Shown here: one piece after another, positions 32,956 through 46,745 of the stretch | How positions within the stretch are numbered: the first letter of the stretch is position 1 | How the letters are laid out: each line of letters opens with the position of its first letter | Assembly: GCA_023333565.1 (NCBI GenBank) | Contig: JAJKFH010002311.1 | Span: forward strand, 558,001 to 622,000 | Length of the DNA: 64,000 nt | Direction of reading: 5' to 3' | DNA from: Puffinus mauretanicus | Taxonomy: Eukaryota > Chordata > Aves > Procellariiformes > Procellariidae | Made by a program: the position numbers and the translations under genes | Notes under the pieces: model-generated | Database searches by the model: none | Seen by the model: the letters and a program-made list of their open reading frames with translations, nothing else | What the model was told of the DNA's origin: nothing

Positions 32956-35900
32956 TTGCCAGAAGAGCTGGGGTTGGAAGGTACCTGTGGAGACCAGGGA
33001 CGCCAACCCCTGCTCAAACCATGTCACACAAGTGTCAGCTGGTGGCAGGACATGCTTTTTTAGATACACAACTCCATCCCCTCCTGCCGTTCCTGGGAAC
33101 TAACCAGTACTCTCTTACAGAGTGGGAACTGTTACCTAGAAATTAAGATTAATCATACTTTGAATTTTAGCTCTATAGGACTGCAAAGATGTTCTAAGAT
33201 GTTTCATAACTTAAATGAAATACAACTTTTTTTGAACAAAAAATGAACTGCACTGTTTTACTTGATTGTGTATTGATCCCCTTTTCTTTCAAAAAGCCAG
33301 TTGTGTTCAGCTCTCTCAGTAGGCACCTAGCCCCTGTTTTTGTTAGTTGGGGTGGTACTTGGCTTTTGTAGGGTCTGTGCCCATGGGCATGAGACTGGGA
33401 ACTTCCATAACCCAGCAGGAACCCTGAGATTTGTGGGTAATATGGTGGTTTATACAATTGCAGGTGAATATATATTGCTTGATGCTGGCGACTGTCACTC
33501 CCAGCTTTCTGAGCCTAAGTCTCCCCCATCTTCAAGATGAGCTGGTTTCTTAAGCATTTTGAGTCGAATTGGGCAGCTGCTCTGTGTGAGAACTGCTTGC
33601 TATTACTGTAATTATTAATTGCTGGGTGCATTTTGACTGCCTTTAGGTTGCTTTGTTTGCTTAAAGTGCTGCAGGGTATTCTCTCCTAAAAATAAAAAAA
33701 CTCAAGCTCCCATTCTGGTCAATGCCCACCGGTGATGTGGCTTACCCCGGCTTCCCTTCAGGGGCTTAACAGGGGCAGGCAGGCTGCTGGCTTCTTTTGG
33801 ACAACAGGCAGGAGCAACCAGCCTCGGCAGAGTGGCCGAAGCAGCGTTCTGGCGGCGGGGAGCAGAGCTGCTGTGTGCCCGCTGCGGCGGGGCTGCAGGC
33901 TGGCGCGGGGGTGTGCAGGTGGAAGGGGCATTTGCCAGCGCCTTTGGAGGGCTGGGCCGCGCCTGGCTTTTCGATCCATTATGCTCTCTTTAAGTTAACA
34001 GAGGAAAGATGAGAAATTGATTTTTTTTTCCTGACAAAATTATATTTTCAAAATCCAGGAGATAAGGCCTGACTTTGACCTTTTCTTTTTAAACCTGTGC
34101 CTGATTATTGCGTTCCATGATTATGTTACATTACACATGGTAGTGTCTAATTCTGGCGTCTTGCCAAATTGATGTCAAAATCTTCCCGGTAATCAACCCA
34201 CAAACATATAAATATCAGCACACAGTGCAGTTGTAACCAATACGGCGGGTACATCGTGGTGTGGCTCTGCTCGTGTGCCGTGTTGCCTGTCCTCTGCCTG
34301 CTGTCTCGCGGCTGGCGGGCAGTGTGGGCGCTGCCAGGGGGCTGCGGCTCGGTCGGAACTGCAAAGCCCAGGGCTGCCATCAGCCCCGCTGGAGACAGTG
34401 CGAGGAGAGCTCTGCTCTTCTGCAGCGTGGGCACTGTCTGCTTTGGCATCCACCATGGGGCTCCCTGAGGCCCCCGCGCCTGCTAAACCTTTCCCCCTGT
34501 GCGATGGAGGGTGCTTGGGTGTCCTTTGGCACCCATGCGAAACAAACCCCTGCCATCAGCCGCATCGCTGGCAGCAGGCGCGGGCACGGCTGGCAGGAGC
34601 AGTGCCGGAGAGCCGGGGCGGCCCGTCGCTGCTTCCAGCCTAGCTTTGGCTGCCCAGCGGGAAGTGGTGTTCCCTGCCTGCATGGCTGCCTTTGCCAGAG
34701 GCTTTTCCTCTGCTCTTGGGGGGAGGGAGGTTTCTTTGTTAGCTTTCCTCCTTCTCCCTGCCTGCAGCCAGGACTCCCGGTGCCGCTGCTGCGTGCCTTC
34801 TGACATAGGCAGCGGTGCGGTGCCCAGGGGCCGGCGGGAGGGGATGGACCTGGGGGCTGACCTGTCCTGGCTGCGTTCGCCCCAGGCTTTCTTGCTCGGC
34901 ATTCTTTTTTTGGCTCTAGCTCCCCTGGGTATTTGAATTTTAATTCCTCTCCTCTTTTGTTCACCAGGGGTTTGACTCTGCAGTTTCCTGCAGCACCCAC
35001 ACCTGACTCTGAGCACAGGGAAGAGAAGGCCTTGGCCTTTCAGAGCTGCAAAACTGGCTGACCCAAACCGCCCGAAAAAGGGTGAGTCCAGGGATTCATC
35101 ACCTGCGCTCACAGCCCTGCACGCCCAGCTCACGTTAGTGCTGGACGTGGCACAGGCATGGGTGAGCTTCCCTGAAAATAGCTGGCACGAGCTGGCCAGG
35201 GTCGGCACATGTAATTTTCACCTGCTTTTAAACAAATATTGCAAGTGTTTTCTTTTGGTATTTTGAAATTGCTGTTGCAAGTCCGTTCTTCTCTGCAGAG
35301 GGCAGAGGGGCCAGCTCCAGCCCCCCGTGACGTCTTCCCAGTGCAGCCGGGCAGCTGGACATGGGTCCAGAGGGGGCTTAAACCTGTATTGGCCCCAGGT
35401 GTATCTGCTGCCCAGGGACTAAGTTTTGCTCATGAGAAGCAGAACCAACCTTCCTTGTGACTTTTCTCCTCCCAGACAGGATTTCAGTCATTTAGAAGTA
35501 AAAAACCAGTCGGACAATATGGGATTTTTTTTCAGGGGGCAGTTTAGAGGGTAAAACAGGCCTGAGAAAGCTGTATCCAGCTTTATCAGTGCAAACTGAT
35601 AAACAGGAAAAATGGCTCAGGGGCTACCTGGGGGAAGTGAGCCTGGCCGGGCTGCTTGCCTCCACTGCCAGCACTCTCTGGCTCCAACACCGAGGGGAAG
35701 AGGCTCTGGGGAGCCTTTCTCAGATTTATCAGTGGAAAGATGAAGGAAAGGACTTTTCCTCTCCCATCAATACACCAGAAATTGGGTTATGGGGCAATAA
35801 ATCCCAGCCTGAGTGGCACTTGCAGGGCTGCTCTTGCTAGGGGTTCCCCGAGCAGCCGCCAGCCCCAGTGCCCCCTGTCCCCGGGCGTCCTTGCCAGGCA

Positions 35901-38900
35901 GAAGCAGCAGCTCTTTCAGGGATGTGGAGTGCAGCCCCCGTGGCACAGCGTGCCGGGTGGAGGCAGGGGCCGGGGCAGCGGGTGGGTGGTTGCTTGCTCG
36001 GGGGTTTCTGCTCCACGCCTCTCATGGACAGCCCTGGCTCGGTGCACCCTGGCCCCCGCTGCGAGAGGGGCAGCGGTGCCGTCCCGGCGTGGCTGATGGC
36101 ACACTTGGCTGGCGAGGGCCATGGTTAAAGATTAAAACTGGATCCAGTTTGCAATATTTATCTTGGGAGCAGGAGGGCCCCAGCTTGTTTGGTTTGTGGG
36201 AAGTGTTGGTAAACGGTGACGCTGGCGTGGAAAGACCCGGCAGGGCTGGCCCCGGTGGGGTCGTGGGGTCCCGGCAGTCCCTGTGCGGTGAGCGGGGGAT
36301 GCGGCGGTGCTGGCGACGTGGGCAGGATGGGGACAAAACCCGAGGGAGGGGCCCACATCAATGGGTGCACCCCACAGTTAGGATGCGGCTGCTTTGCACG
36401 GTGTCCTGCCTTTCAAATGGAGATGGTGGCACCTGCCTCTCTCCCATGATCATTTCAAGGATAAATATATTAGATATTAGCGATGGGAAGCATGCAAGTA
36501 GCATAGACAGATAATGCTTTTTCATTTGTATTGCACTAAACATTACCTACTAAAACATTTTTCAAAGATTAATAACTGGTTGCCCAAACTATTAGCCCTA
36601 CTCTGGAAACATCCACACAGATGTAACGGGACAGTGAGACCTCCAGTTTATGTGGAAGTGTGGGGTTTAAATATATTTTGGTGGTGAGAGTGCCTGATGT
36701 GCGTGACAAACGTTATTCCGGAGCTGACTTGCATTTGTGCTGTGCCGGCCAGGCAAACCTCTCCAGAGCAATTTGCACATCAGAACAAATCCAGAACAAG
36801 CTGTCCCAGACAGAGATGTCCTGAGGTGGGTTTGAATACCAGCCACGTTCAGAGAGCAGAAATGCTCCGAGAAACAGGGCTTTGGCCAGCGTGGGCAGGA
36901 GGTCTCGGTCAGCCCTGTCGATGCGAGTTTTACCCTGATGTTACTCCTCCTCAGCGGTCAGCCATTATATTTAAAATCAGATTGAACAAAGTAGTGTAAA
37001 AAGTGTTGTAGAATACTGTCACTGCATTAACTGGGAGGGAACCAGATTATGTGACAGCTTGTTTTCATGTATATGATTTTACAAAGAGTTGCTGGAAACC
37101 GCTTAGAATTTTTAGATATTCTGGTTAGCACCTAAATTGTCACTTTTTGCATAATGTTAGGGTTTGGTATCCCATAAATATCCCATAGTGACTATTGCTA
37201 GTCAATAAACGCTGACAATGTAGATGGATTTGGCAATTGTTTAGGCTTCAGTAGTGGTTAGAGGGAGAACCGGCGCAGCTCCCGCCTGGCTGGTGTTTCC
37301 CAAAGATCCCCACTGCCGCCGGGGCTTTGGTGAGTCTTAAAGAGGGACGGGAGGGAGCCAGGACACTCCTGCACTGCTCTCACTGAAATCGGAGTAAAGA
37401 GGAATTTGTAGGTGCGGGGAGAATGTTCCCGTTACTGGACATCCTCTTAATTTCATAAAGGCATGAAAGGATCCGATACCTGCAAGCTGCCTGTAATAAA
37501 AGACTTAGAGATCCAAAGCACATTTTTAATGGTGGGGAAATAACCGCTATGAGAACTTAAAAATAAGGCAGTGGTTTCTGCAGCAGTACAAGTCCTTAAA
37601 TCAGTCAGTTTAAAATCTTGAAGTCCTTAAATCCATCAGCACTGCCTTTCAGCTGCAGCAGATGGGCACGGCACCCGAGCCCCTGCGCGACACGCTTGGG
37701 GCAATGCTCCTCCGGCCCCCAAGGGTCTGCTACGGCCCCTGCCAGCCTGCGAGAGTCCGTCGCTGTGAGTTTACATGAACTCCAAAAACCCACGGCAAAG
37801 TTCCTCCAGGAGCCGGTAAGGACACCAAGCAGTGTTGGGGCAAGCAGCAAGTCCTCTCCTGGCTTGGGAACTGGCCACGAGGCAGAAATAGAGCAGGAAG
37901 GATTGATGGGCTCTGACGCAGCAGGACGGCAGCTCCCGGGGCCCAAGACCCACCTTGCAAGGCCAAAAGGGTCACGGCTCTGGCTGCACTCGAATAGGCC
38001 TGAGTCCGCTGAAATATCCACTGACGCAGGAGGAACCAGGGAAAGAGCGGCTGCTGACCCCCGGGGCTCGGGGCAGTCTCCAGCCCCCGCAGCTGGGTGC
38101 AGGCACCGTCCCTGGCAGGGCTCCTCGGCACGTCCCACCGCCGGGGCTGTCGGCTGCTCTCCGCCACGGCGCAGGCCGGCCGGCCGTCTGGCTGGCCCCT
38201 TCCATGGACACCCCCTGCCTGAGAGCTCAGCGGGGGCTGCCGCCTGCTGCAGGGTCGGGTGGGAAGGCGTCAGGTCAGATGCGCTGTCCTCAAGGTCAAG
38301 GGCTGCTGTGCTATAGCATCACTGGGACAGAAGGTAAAGCTCACAGGCTAAAGCGGGGCAATCTGTCCTTCTTACTAGTGTTTTGTAGGTAATGGAAGTG
38401 GGTTGTAAGATGTTCTTGGGAACGTAATTCACTTTAATGAACAAATACCCTGAGCCAAGCTGTGTACTGATTTACATGCTTTGTAATGTCATATATTTCA
38501 CAGGAGTGCAGAATTTGATCCATCACACTAAGCGTATTGCACTGCATAATGAAATATTGGGAGCAATAAACAAGACCTTTGGCGACTCTTCTGAGGAAGT
38601 TTTCCAGTAAAACCTTTTGTTTAAGGCCAGATCCACAGAAAAGCTGACATGCTGATGTGCAGAACACAGGCCCTGGAGTCCACAATTTAGCCCTCAAAAT
38701 CCCTGCCTGTCTCCTGCGTGCGATCCAGGGTGCCCACTGCTGCTCGCAGCACCTGCAGGCGCCCGCACGCGGAGACCGGCAGGGCGGGAGCCCATGAAAA
38801 GCAGAAGAGGAGAAGTTGCTCAGCGTGTCTGGCAGCCACCTACAGATGGGAGTCAAGGGCACAAGCCCACCCTGACCGGCTGCAGGGAGAGGACAGGAAG

Positions 38901-40721
38901 GGTGCTGGGAGAGCAACTTAGTCACAAAGTCTCCAAAAAACCTCAGCACAAGCAGGCGGTGTGTAATCGATGGCTAAGGACGAGTGTAAAAGAATAGCAC
39001 CAAAAAAAGTAAGAACACTACCAGAAAGCCCAAGGCACAAATGAAAGCCAGCTAGCAAGGGAGTTAAAAAGTTAAAATTCCCGTGCGGGGATTTTTGATG
39101 GGGCATTTTTGGTGTTTAACGTCGGCTTCGCTGGCATGGAGCCTGGAGCTTGCATGGAAACAGAATAACTAGAACTCCATATACCAGCTCAAAGTGAAAA
39201 ATGTGCAAGTCAGACTTTACTCTGTATTGTTGCTAGTACCCGGCCGGAGGCGCCTGGGGCTGGGCTCCCCTGGGCAGCTCATCCCAAAGCGGGTGTTGGG
39301 AGCGGGGCACACAGCAGCACCCCGGGTGCCTGCGCCTTCCCACCGCACCGGCAGACCCCCGCGGAGGGGCTCGGCTGCAGGCAGCTGCCTGGGGCCCCTA
39401 ACAGCCAAGGGGTTTTAATTGCACCACGTGAGCCGGGGTTTCCTTCTAACCTGGGGTACGTGAATTCTCTCCGCAACAGGGATCTCCATCCCCTATGGAA
39501 AATCCCACCCGCAGAGACCCCAAATTCGGGAACTTTCCTGAAAACAGGACTTTGCTCCCTTTTGACATGCGCTGGATCTTGGATAATTGTTTCAGTTGGG
39601 TTATTGTCGAGCTGGTAAGTGTGCTTGAATCTGCGAATAGTCTCCATATTTACCCACTCAGGAGGAAAAAAATATCAGTTAAGTGGGAGAGAGCATTAGC
39701 TTTTTGCGCTCGTTAGCATGAAGGGCAATTTGCGCTCATCAGCGTGGTGCAGCAGGAGGCGGGGGGAACTCTGCCTGTTGGCCGGGCGGCACGGGGGGCT
39801 GGGATGATGGCAGCCAGTCTGCCGGCCCCGCCGCGGCAAACGCCATGTCAACCACGGAGCATCTGTCACCGGCGTCCCGAGGGGAACCAACAGCGGGCGC
39901 CTGGCACCAAAACCTCACCTCTCCCATGACCGACTCCTGGTAGTCCAGCACCTAAAATAAAACTTGGGCTGCATGAAGCCGTGCTCGTATTTTGCTAGGG
40001 TGGAGTATCCATGGCGTGCTTTCATACAGTCGGCACATTTCCAACCCCACCGCGTATCCGTTAAAATACAGAAGGCTTTTTGATTAAAATGACGATCTGG
40101 TGCTCGGCAGAGTGTGCCTGCAGCGCGGAAGCCCCTCCAGTGCAGGCCCTCCGTTACTGCTGACAGTAATGTAAGATAATAAGAGATCCAGTTCCAGAGA
40201 TAATAAGAAGGAAGAAGCGGACACAGCTGAGTTTTACAGACTTTCAATGCACAATAAAACATTTTATTTAAAAACAATGCATTCAATATTGTGTTTTGGC
40301 ACGAGTCAATGTTGCAGGCACATTCACACCAAAGAATCACATTGCTGAGAGATCCCAAATGAATCGTCGCATTGTTCTCCACAAACGATGCTCACGACGA
40401 GGATGCGGTACTCCGTCACGAGAAGAGCCAGGGCCTTGCTCACCAGCGTGCCCACCCATTTACAGGCACGAAGCGCTGTGCAGGCCATGCTCGGGCCTCG
40501 GGCCGCAGCTGGTACGAAGCACGTCAGCCTGCGGGCCCGATCCCGGCCCCTCCGACGCCACAGAGGCTCTGTGTGGGAGCCAGGCTCAGCACCAGCTTTG
40601 CTCGGTACGTCACACCAGGAGCAGCTTTGCCGTCCACCTGACACTGTGCCCTGGCCCTTTATGAACATTAGCCATTTAAAAATAAATAATGCTTTTAGTG
40701 TGGCCGTTAAATAATGAATCC

Positions 40722-40778
40722 TTTATTACAATTATGGCATTTTTTTTTCTTTTTTTAAAATACTTATCTTTTTTTATT
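40722..40778 (-). terminator. Candidate distal poly(A) signals for ST8SIA3
   Basis: Two AATAAA hexamers on the minus strand (40722-40727, 40773-40778) in an AT-rich block, about 6 kb after the ST8SIA3 stop; a third lies at 40263-40268. No transcript evidence. Confidence 0.3.
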
Positions 40779-42326
40779 GAAAACAACTCCATCAGGCATT
40801 GAACTGTATAGCCATTAGAATAAAGACACATTCATTTACAGAAAACCTGCTTTTTTCTAAATGATTTGTTTTTGCAACCTCCATTCACAGTTAGTAATAT
40901 TTCACAAACGCTTGCTTTTTGGTATACTCCACAATTAAAACCGGTAGCCAAAATGACTGTTTTAATGTATCTTGCTACCATTCACTGAAAAGATGCAAGC
41001 AATGAAAATACCAACCCAAGATGTATAAAAGAAGAGAAGGTAATGCACGTATTTCCACTCTTATGTACACCCCCTCTTCACACCCGCTGCCCGGCGGCCC
41101 GATCCCCCCGACTGCAGCACTCAGCCCACACAGCGCCCGCCCCGAGCTCCCGCTGACGGTCCCTGCTGCGGGTGCGGGTCCTCAGCACCCTTCCCATCGG
41201 CAGAGGGGATGCGGCCACCGCTCGCCTCCGGCTGCCCACAGCGCGTGGGACGCTGTCCTGGCAGCCCAGGGCTGAGTGGGGTCCGCGTCCCGCCGGACCC
41301 CTCCCTTGGAGCTAGTCAGAAGGACTTCTCTTGATTTTGTAAACTAAAATGTTTTGTACTTACAAATATTGATCACGTTGCATTACGCGTACTTTCATTT
41401 AGCTATATTCGCTTGTCTAGACATTCAGTAATGACAGCGAGTATTTTCTCTGAACCATCAGGAATTTGTTTAGGTAGACAGAGGCAGGAAGATTTTGGGC
41501 CAAAGAGAAGGGAAGGAAGAGCCTAGCCAAGGCGATTCCGAATGCAGGTGCCATTTACTGCCCGGGCAGGGCGGGCGGCAGCCAGCACCTCCCGCCCCAG
41601 GGAGCCGCATTCGCTAGCGGGGAGCCGCTTGCTGGTTTAACAGAAAGGCATTTTCTGCCGGAGGGCGGCAGACCCAGAGAGCCTCTCCGCCTCAGCCGCT
41701 GCCTTCTCTGCACCCTTCGGCCCTCGCCTCTCCCCAGACCCCCCCGGTCTCTCGCCTTCCTCCCAGTGCAGCAGCCCACCGCCAGCGGCCAAGCCTGCAC
41801 CTCCCCTGAGGGCACCCCTGAGCTGGGGGCGCAGCCAGCGCCGCTCCCCGCCACCCGGTGCTGACTCCCTCCAGCTCAAAGGGAGACCCGGTCTTCTACA
41901 AAACCAGAATTACATGGGCCATAAGCCCGGCGCAGTGAGAAAAGGACGCCGAGCCCAGACCTGTCAGAGCAGACGCTGCGGGGGGTCACCCCACTTTACC
42001 GCTCTGGGATGCACAGTGCCCTAACGCGAGGTCCTACAAGAAAACCAGCCCGAAAATGGGGTTTGGGGAAGAGCCCAGTCGGAGCGGGAGGCATTGGGAG
42101 GGTCCTTCCCTGCCTGGGGGAGCAGAGCCCACCCTGGGCCGCTGCTGGTCCCACCGGTCGGCACAAGCCGCCCTTCCCCTCTGGTCTCTCTGTAAATGCA
42201 GAATTCAAAGAGCATCTAAGAAAACAGACAAACCCAAAAGGTGCTCATTTTAAGATGGTTTTCCACATTGCAACGGCTCAGACAAAAAATATTGATACTA
42301 AGAAGCAATTTACTTTGGGCTGTATT

Positions 42327-42443
42327 GCGCCATTGATTTTGGGGCAGAACTCCCCATTAAAATCAATGATTCTGAAATGTTCAATGTGGTTCTGAAAAAT
42401 CGATGGGGAGTTTTGCTTAAAAATCAATGATATAATATGGCGC
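42327..42443. repeat. Inverted pair of an old repeat core containing ATTGATTT motifs
   Basis: Arms 42332-42357 and 42403-42428 are reverse complements at 22 of 26 positions (ATTGATTTT, then GCA, then AACTCCCCAT), with GCGCC/GGCGC at the outer ends. A smaller nested palindrome pairs ATTGATTTT (42332-42340) with AAAATCAAT (42359-42367). The GCAAAACTCCCAT core equals that of the old repeat at 4726-4784. Three ATTGATTTT and one ATCGATTTT fit the ONECUT binding core, but they may come with the repeat. Confidence 0.8.
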
Positions 42444-45379
42444 TCTGTCAATAATTTTTCTGTATTCCCATTTCCGAATATTTGCAGTTGTTTTTGTGCT
42501 TCCTTCTCTGCACTCGGTGCCTCTTTGTGCCTCTGGAAAGTTCCAGCTGTACTGCGAGGGCTGTCCCCTGGGACTGACCGGGACGGGAGGGGGGGGCAGA
42601 GCCGGGGCTCCCCCCAGAGACCCCCCAGCGGCGTCTGCTGCCTTCAGTCACGACGAGCTCGCCGCAAGAGGGATGAACCTGAGCGAGACGCTCCGTTTGC
42701 TTAAATTAAGCAAGATCAAGTTAAGGTACCGTGCATTAAAACACCTTTCCATCGCCATCCTCTCCACAATCCAGGGGCTCCTGTGGCGCTGCGTCCCTGG
42801 TGGTCTCTGGGCTGGGGGTGAGTGGGGCGTCGCAGACCTCCTGAGCACCGCTGGGGGTGCGAGTTGTGGGGAGAACAGAAATTCCAACTGTGGGCAATTT
42901 TCCCAAGTCTATTGTGATTAGGAAGGGAAATCAAATTTTAAAAAATAAATTACAAAAAATTAAAAAAACTACCCCGGGGCAATTTAGGTTTTTGGTTTCA
43001 ACTTCTAATTTTTACATTTTATCTTCTCTCCCGGGTGCTCTAAAGCAGTAGTTTGAGCGGAGAGAAGATGTGCACTGCCCAGGAAAGGCCGACCGAGGCC
43101 CTCGGGCATGCCAGAACTGATGCTGTCTCCTCCCGCACGGGCTTCGGGGAGAGGCAGGATGCTGCAGCTCTGTCCGAACCAGCTCCACACAAGCTTTGCT
43201 GCTCAGGTGCAGCAGCCACGCGAGCCCTTGCAGCGCCTTCAGCACAGAGAAATCCACTTCTGCCACCAGCCCTCTCCGGGGACGCTGGGGACAGGGTTGG
43301 GTCACAGCAGGTGGCCCGTCCCATATGGCTTCCCAGCACCTCACAGTGCACCCACGGCCAGTTTGACTCTGGAGACCTTCCATCCCAGTTCCACTATGCA
43401 GTTTCACGGCAGGTTCATCTGTTTCCACACTGGACGTGCTGACATCCAGTCCCCCTGCCAGCATCCGTGCCCCGGCAGCAGTCCCGCTGCCGTTATTATG
43501 CCATTACTATAGGCACTGAGGAGGTGCGTGGAGCCGCCGGGGGAGATGTGCAATGAACCCTCTGGCCCCAGGGTGAGCATCCCCATTGCAAAAAGGGCCT
43601 CCTGGAGAAACACGAGGTGCACGGATGGAAATACGTTTGTTTAGGCTAATGAATGTTTACTTGTGACTACATCTAATTTAAAGTAGTTATGTCATGTAAA
43701 CGCCGTGCAGCAGCCAAGCAGGATCTGCCGGTGCAATTTCCCATTGGGAGCCAGCAGCCGAAAATTGTATAGAGCGCATTGGCCTCCACTTCCATGCCAA
43801 TATAATGATAATAGTTCACATTTCTTTAATTTGCTGATTAAAAATGATCACTCCCTACATGAAATTGATAAAATGCCTCTTAATTAAAATATCTGGCATT
43901 AACCACAAGCCAACAGGTGTCACTCGGGGTTCGGGGTGACCCTTCTCCCCCGGTGGGCTCTTTGCCGAGCTGGCTCCTGGCCGCTGGGCGCACCTTCACC
44001 ATGCACCTCCGTGACCTGCAAAGCGATCCGCCTGCCTTAGCGAACATGCATCTGCTGTACAGCTCAATAGGAACGATATCGGAAATGATTAATTACTCTA
44101 CTTCATTAACAACTAGTGCAGAACTCTTCGTTCCCTGTGCAATTTCTCTTTTCCTGTTTCAGGGCAAAAACAATCCACGTGCCCCAGCACTTAGAGAAGG
44201 TTTCCCGCAGGACTCGGCCGGGACTGGTGCTGCCCGGCCCCAGCAGCTCCCCGCTGCCCACTCGGACACGCGGCCCAGGCCTCCCGCAAACCTCGCCGAC
44301 AGGGCGAGGGGGGACCCAGTCCTTCTCCCGGGGACGCGGGCAGCTGCGAGCGATGGGGACAGCCTCTCCTCGTGCTCTGCGGTGGTCTGCGCCCAGCACA
44401 GCCGAACTCCGCGCCCTGGCCCGGGCCCTCGCGCGCGACTACGACACAAATAATACGTGATAATATCAAGAACAACTCATGTGGCACCATATGGCATAAG
44501 ACACCACCATCACTGCACGACTATGTCTTCATAATAACAGTTGCTAGAGGTCGTACTCTGCTGTAGGAACGGTGATGAGCGCAGGACCGGCACGACAGCA
44601 CGGAGAGCCGGAGCCCCGGGAACGCTGAGCCGGCTTGGCAGCCGGGGAGGGAAGCGCCGCGGCTCTCCCGGGAGCGGGTCTGTGCACGCTCCGGCACAGG
44701 GAAGACCCAAGCCCCTCCACAGCGCGCCCCAGCCCTAAACAGCCTTTGAAAAAGCAAAAGCCAGAAAATGTGGGATAATCAAAATGGAGAAGAAAGCCTC
44801 CAGCTCCTCCTCCACCCAGGGGGAGAGAGGGGGCACGGCTTCGGGGGCCGGCGGAGCTGCGGTGCCACAGCGGGCACCAGGAGATGCTCCGGGCTGCTCA
44901 AGTTTAGTGTTGTACTCGAGATCTCCTTCCTCACCTCCTACGTCGGCTTGGAGGTAAAGAGGCTGAGAAAAATTAAAATGTGCCATTTTAAAGTATGATT
45001 TTAAATTGGATTTTGCATCTTCTTTCAGTGTATAGTCAGTTCTCAGCATCACACAGAACAGTAGAAAAATGTTAAAATACTTGTAAGTATACTTGTTGCA
45101 ATAAGAAACCCAGCCACTTTACAGGCTCCTTTATCCTGAGACAAAATGGCCAACATTTTCAAACCATAAGTGACCCTAAGGTTTGTCCTCTCTACACACA
45201 GCCTGGTTTTCAGCCGTACTGAGGAAGCCGAGTCTTCCTCTGGCTGCCTGGGATGGCTGTTGGTGACCGGAAAATGGGGCCACTAATTTAGTTGTCCGAC
45301 CGCGGGTTTAGAGACGTAAATGGGGAAATCTGGTAACTGTATTTCCTCTTCCCTGCACTCCTGCTGCCCTCCCTTCCCT

Positions 45380-46010
45380 TCGAAAACCGGTTCTAAAAAC
45401 CCCGGCGCCTGGCCGCCGTTGCTGCCCGGCCAGTCGGTCCCTGCCCAGCCGGCCCCGCTTGCGCAGCCAGGGCCGGGCGCAGGGCAGGCTGGGCACCCCG
45501 GGCACCCCTGCCCCTCGGCGGGACCACCGCGGGGGACGACCGCAGCCCCGCTGACCGGGGGGGCTGGCTGGCCCGCTTGCCCCGGCGCCGTTCGTTGGGC
45601 TAATGAAGGCTATTCCCGCTCCTACAGAGCCTGCCTGGCTGGGCAGGACACCCCACCGCCGCCGCTGCCGGCACTTCGGGACAGACGGGAACACAGAGAG
45701 TGTGGGCGCCTGCAGCTCCGCAAGGGGAAGCTTCGCTCGCCACCCGCAGAGCTCACCGGGGCGGCCGGCCGGCTCCTTGCCCCGCGGCGCGGTGGGGTGC
45801 AGCCCGCGTGCGATCGGGGAAGGGGGAGCGCCGGCGGGCTCTGTGGGTGCAAAGGGACGGGCGGGAGCTCCCGTGCTCCCCGCTCGGGGGGATCGTCCTC
45901 CCGAAGGAGCCCTCGTCGCCGGAGGGTGCGGAGAGCAGGCGCAGAGGGAGGTGCGCCCGCGCGGGGGCTTGGGGCTCTGCTCGCCCAACACATCTCCAGA
46001 GAAACCTAAT
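45380..46010. promoter_or_regulatory. GC/CpG-rich block 3' of ST8SIA3
   Basis: About 630 bp of CpG-rich sequence with sharp transitions to AT-rich DNA on both sides, about 0.7 kb beyond the ST8SIA3 stop codon. Overlapping reading frames on both strands show no recognisable protein. Candidate orphan CpG island. Confidence 0.45.
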
Positions 46011-46745
46011 CCTGTTTGTCCTGGTGGTTTAACTTTAAAATTAAAAGACCAAATAGTATCGGCTGGGAATGACCGTGTTTCAGCCTGGCTAATTTGGACA
46101 AGGATTTGGCCCAAATTGAATTAAAACGCTGAAGTATTCCGAGAGCGATATAAACGCCTAGCTAAGGTACAAGCCATATTGTGACCACCTTCTTCACGTT
46201 ATTCTTAAAAAAATGTAAAATTCAGTAAATATGAAAATATGCAAGTGGTGGAAATCAGGATCCACACTGAAGAACTTGCAAGTGACAACGAACTGGAATT
46301 CTGAGTGGCTTTCTCAATCAGCCACGGCAATATATGTATGCTGAGCTATTAATAGCAACATATACAAGAGAAGCAAAGCCTTTTAAAATCAGCATTTCTA
46401 ATTCTAATCGGGAAGGGACAATAAAATTAAGATATTTAGGGGACTTAGTGGAACGCTAAAATATGAAAATATCTTAAAACATACCTATTAGCACATCTAT
46501 AAATGCAAAATATTTCAACTTTGCTGCTGCATGAATAGCATCCACAGAATTTGATAAATGCTTCTGCCCTGCTAAATATGCTTAAACCCTTTGATGAGCA
46601 GTGACAAGGGTGACTAAAAAGCATCTTTATATTATGGAAAATATTTTAGGGTGGGTGGCTTTTTTTTAGAATTATATCTGAAGAATGTTTAATTCGGTTT
46701 TGGGCACTTTTTAGACAATCATTTGGCACTTGAAGATTTAGGTTC

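Larger units (their letters stand above)
30651..40200. other. Intergenic region between ONECUT2 and ST8SIA3
   Basis: 9.5 kb upstream of ONECUT2. No protein family is recognisable on either strand; the longer frames are GC or repeat artefacts. It holds simple repeats (30813, 31320, 31510, 32761). AT-rich blocks at 33120-34250, 36440-36710 and 36960-37250 look like ordinary unique sequence and could include conserved non-coding elements, which I cannot test here. Nothing else seen. Confidence 0.8.
40200..46745 (-). other. ST8SIA3: Possible ST8SIA3 3' UTR and flanking DNA
   Basis: 6.5 kb 3' of the ST8SIA3 stop. The first 600 bp (46140-46745) are AT-rich as expected for a UTR. Sense-strand AATAAA hexamers cluster at 40263-40268, 40722-40727 and 40773-40778, which may mark the distal end of a long UTR. 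A GC-rich block at 45380-46010 and mixed sequence between make continuity uncertain. No other gene recognised. Confidence 0.35.

Noticed and set aside
32454..33146. Lys/Arg-rich and Phe/Ser/Pro-rich frames
   Set aside because: Direct translations of the CCTTTT repeat.
37385..37420. Possible further copy of the old amniote repeat (cactgaaatcggagtaaag)
   Set aside because: Too short and diverged to support.
46100..46115. ggatttggccc motif as a repeat end
   Set aside because: Only about 11 bp match; expected by chance in a sequence of this size.
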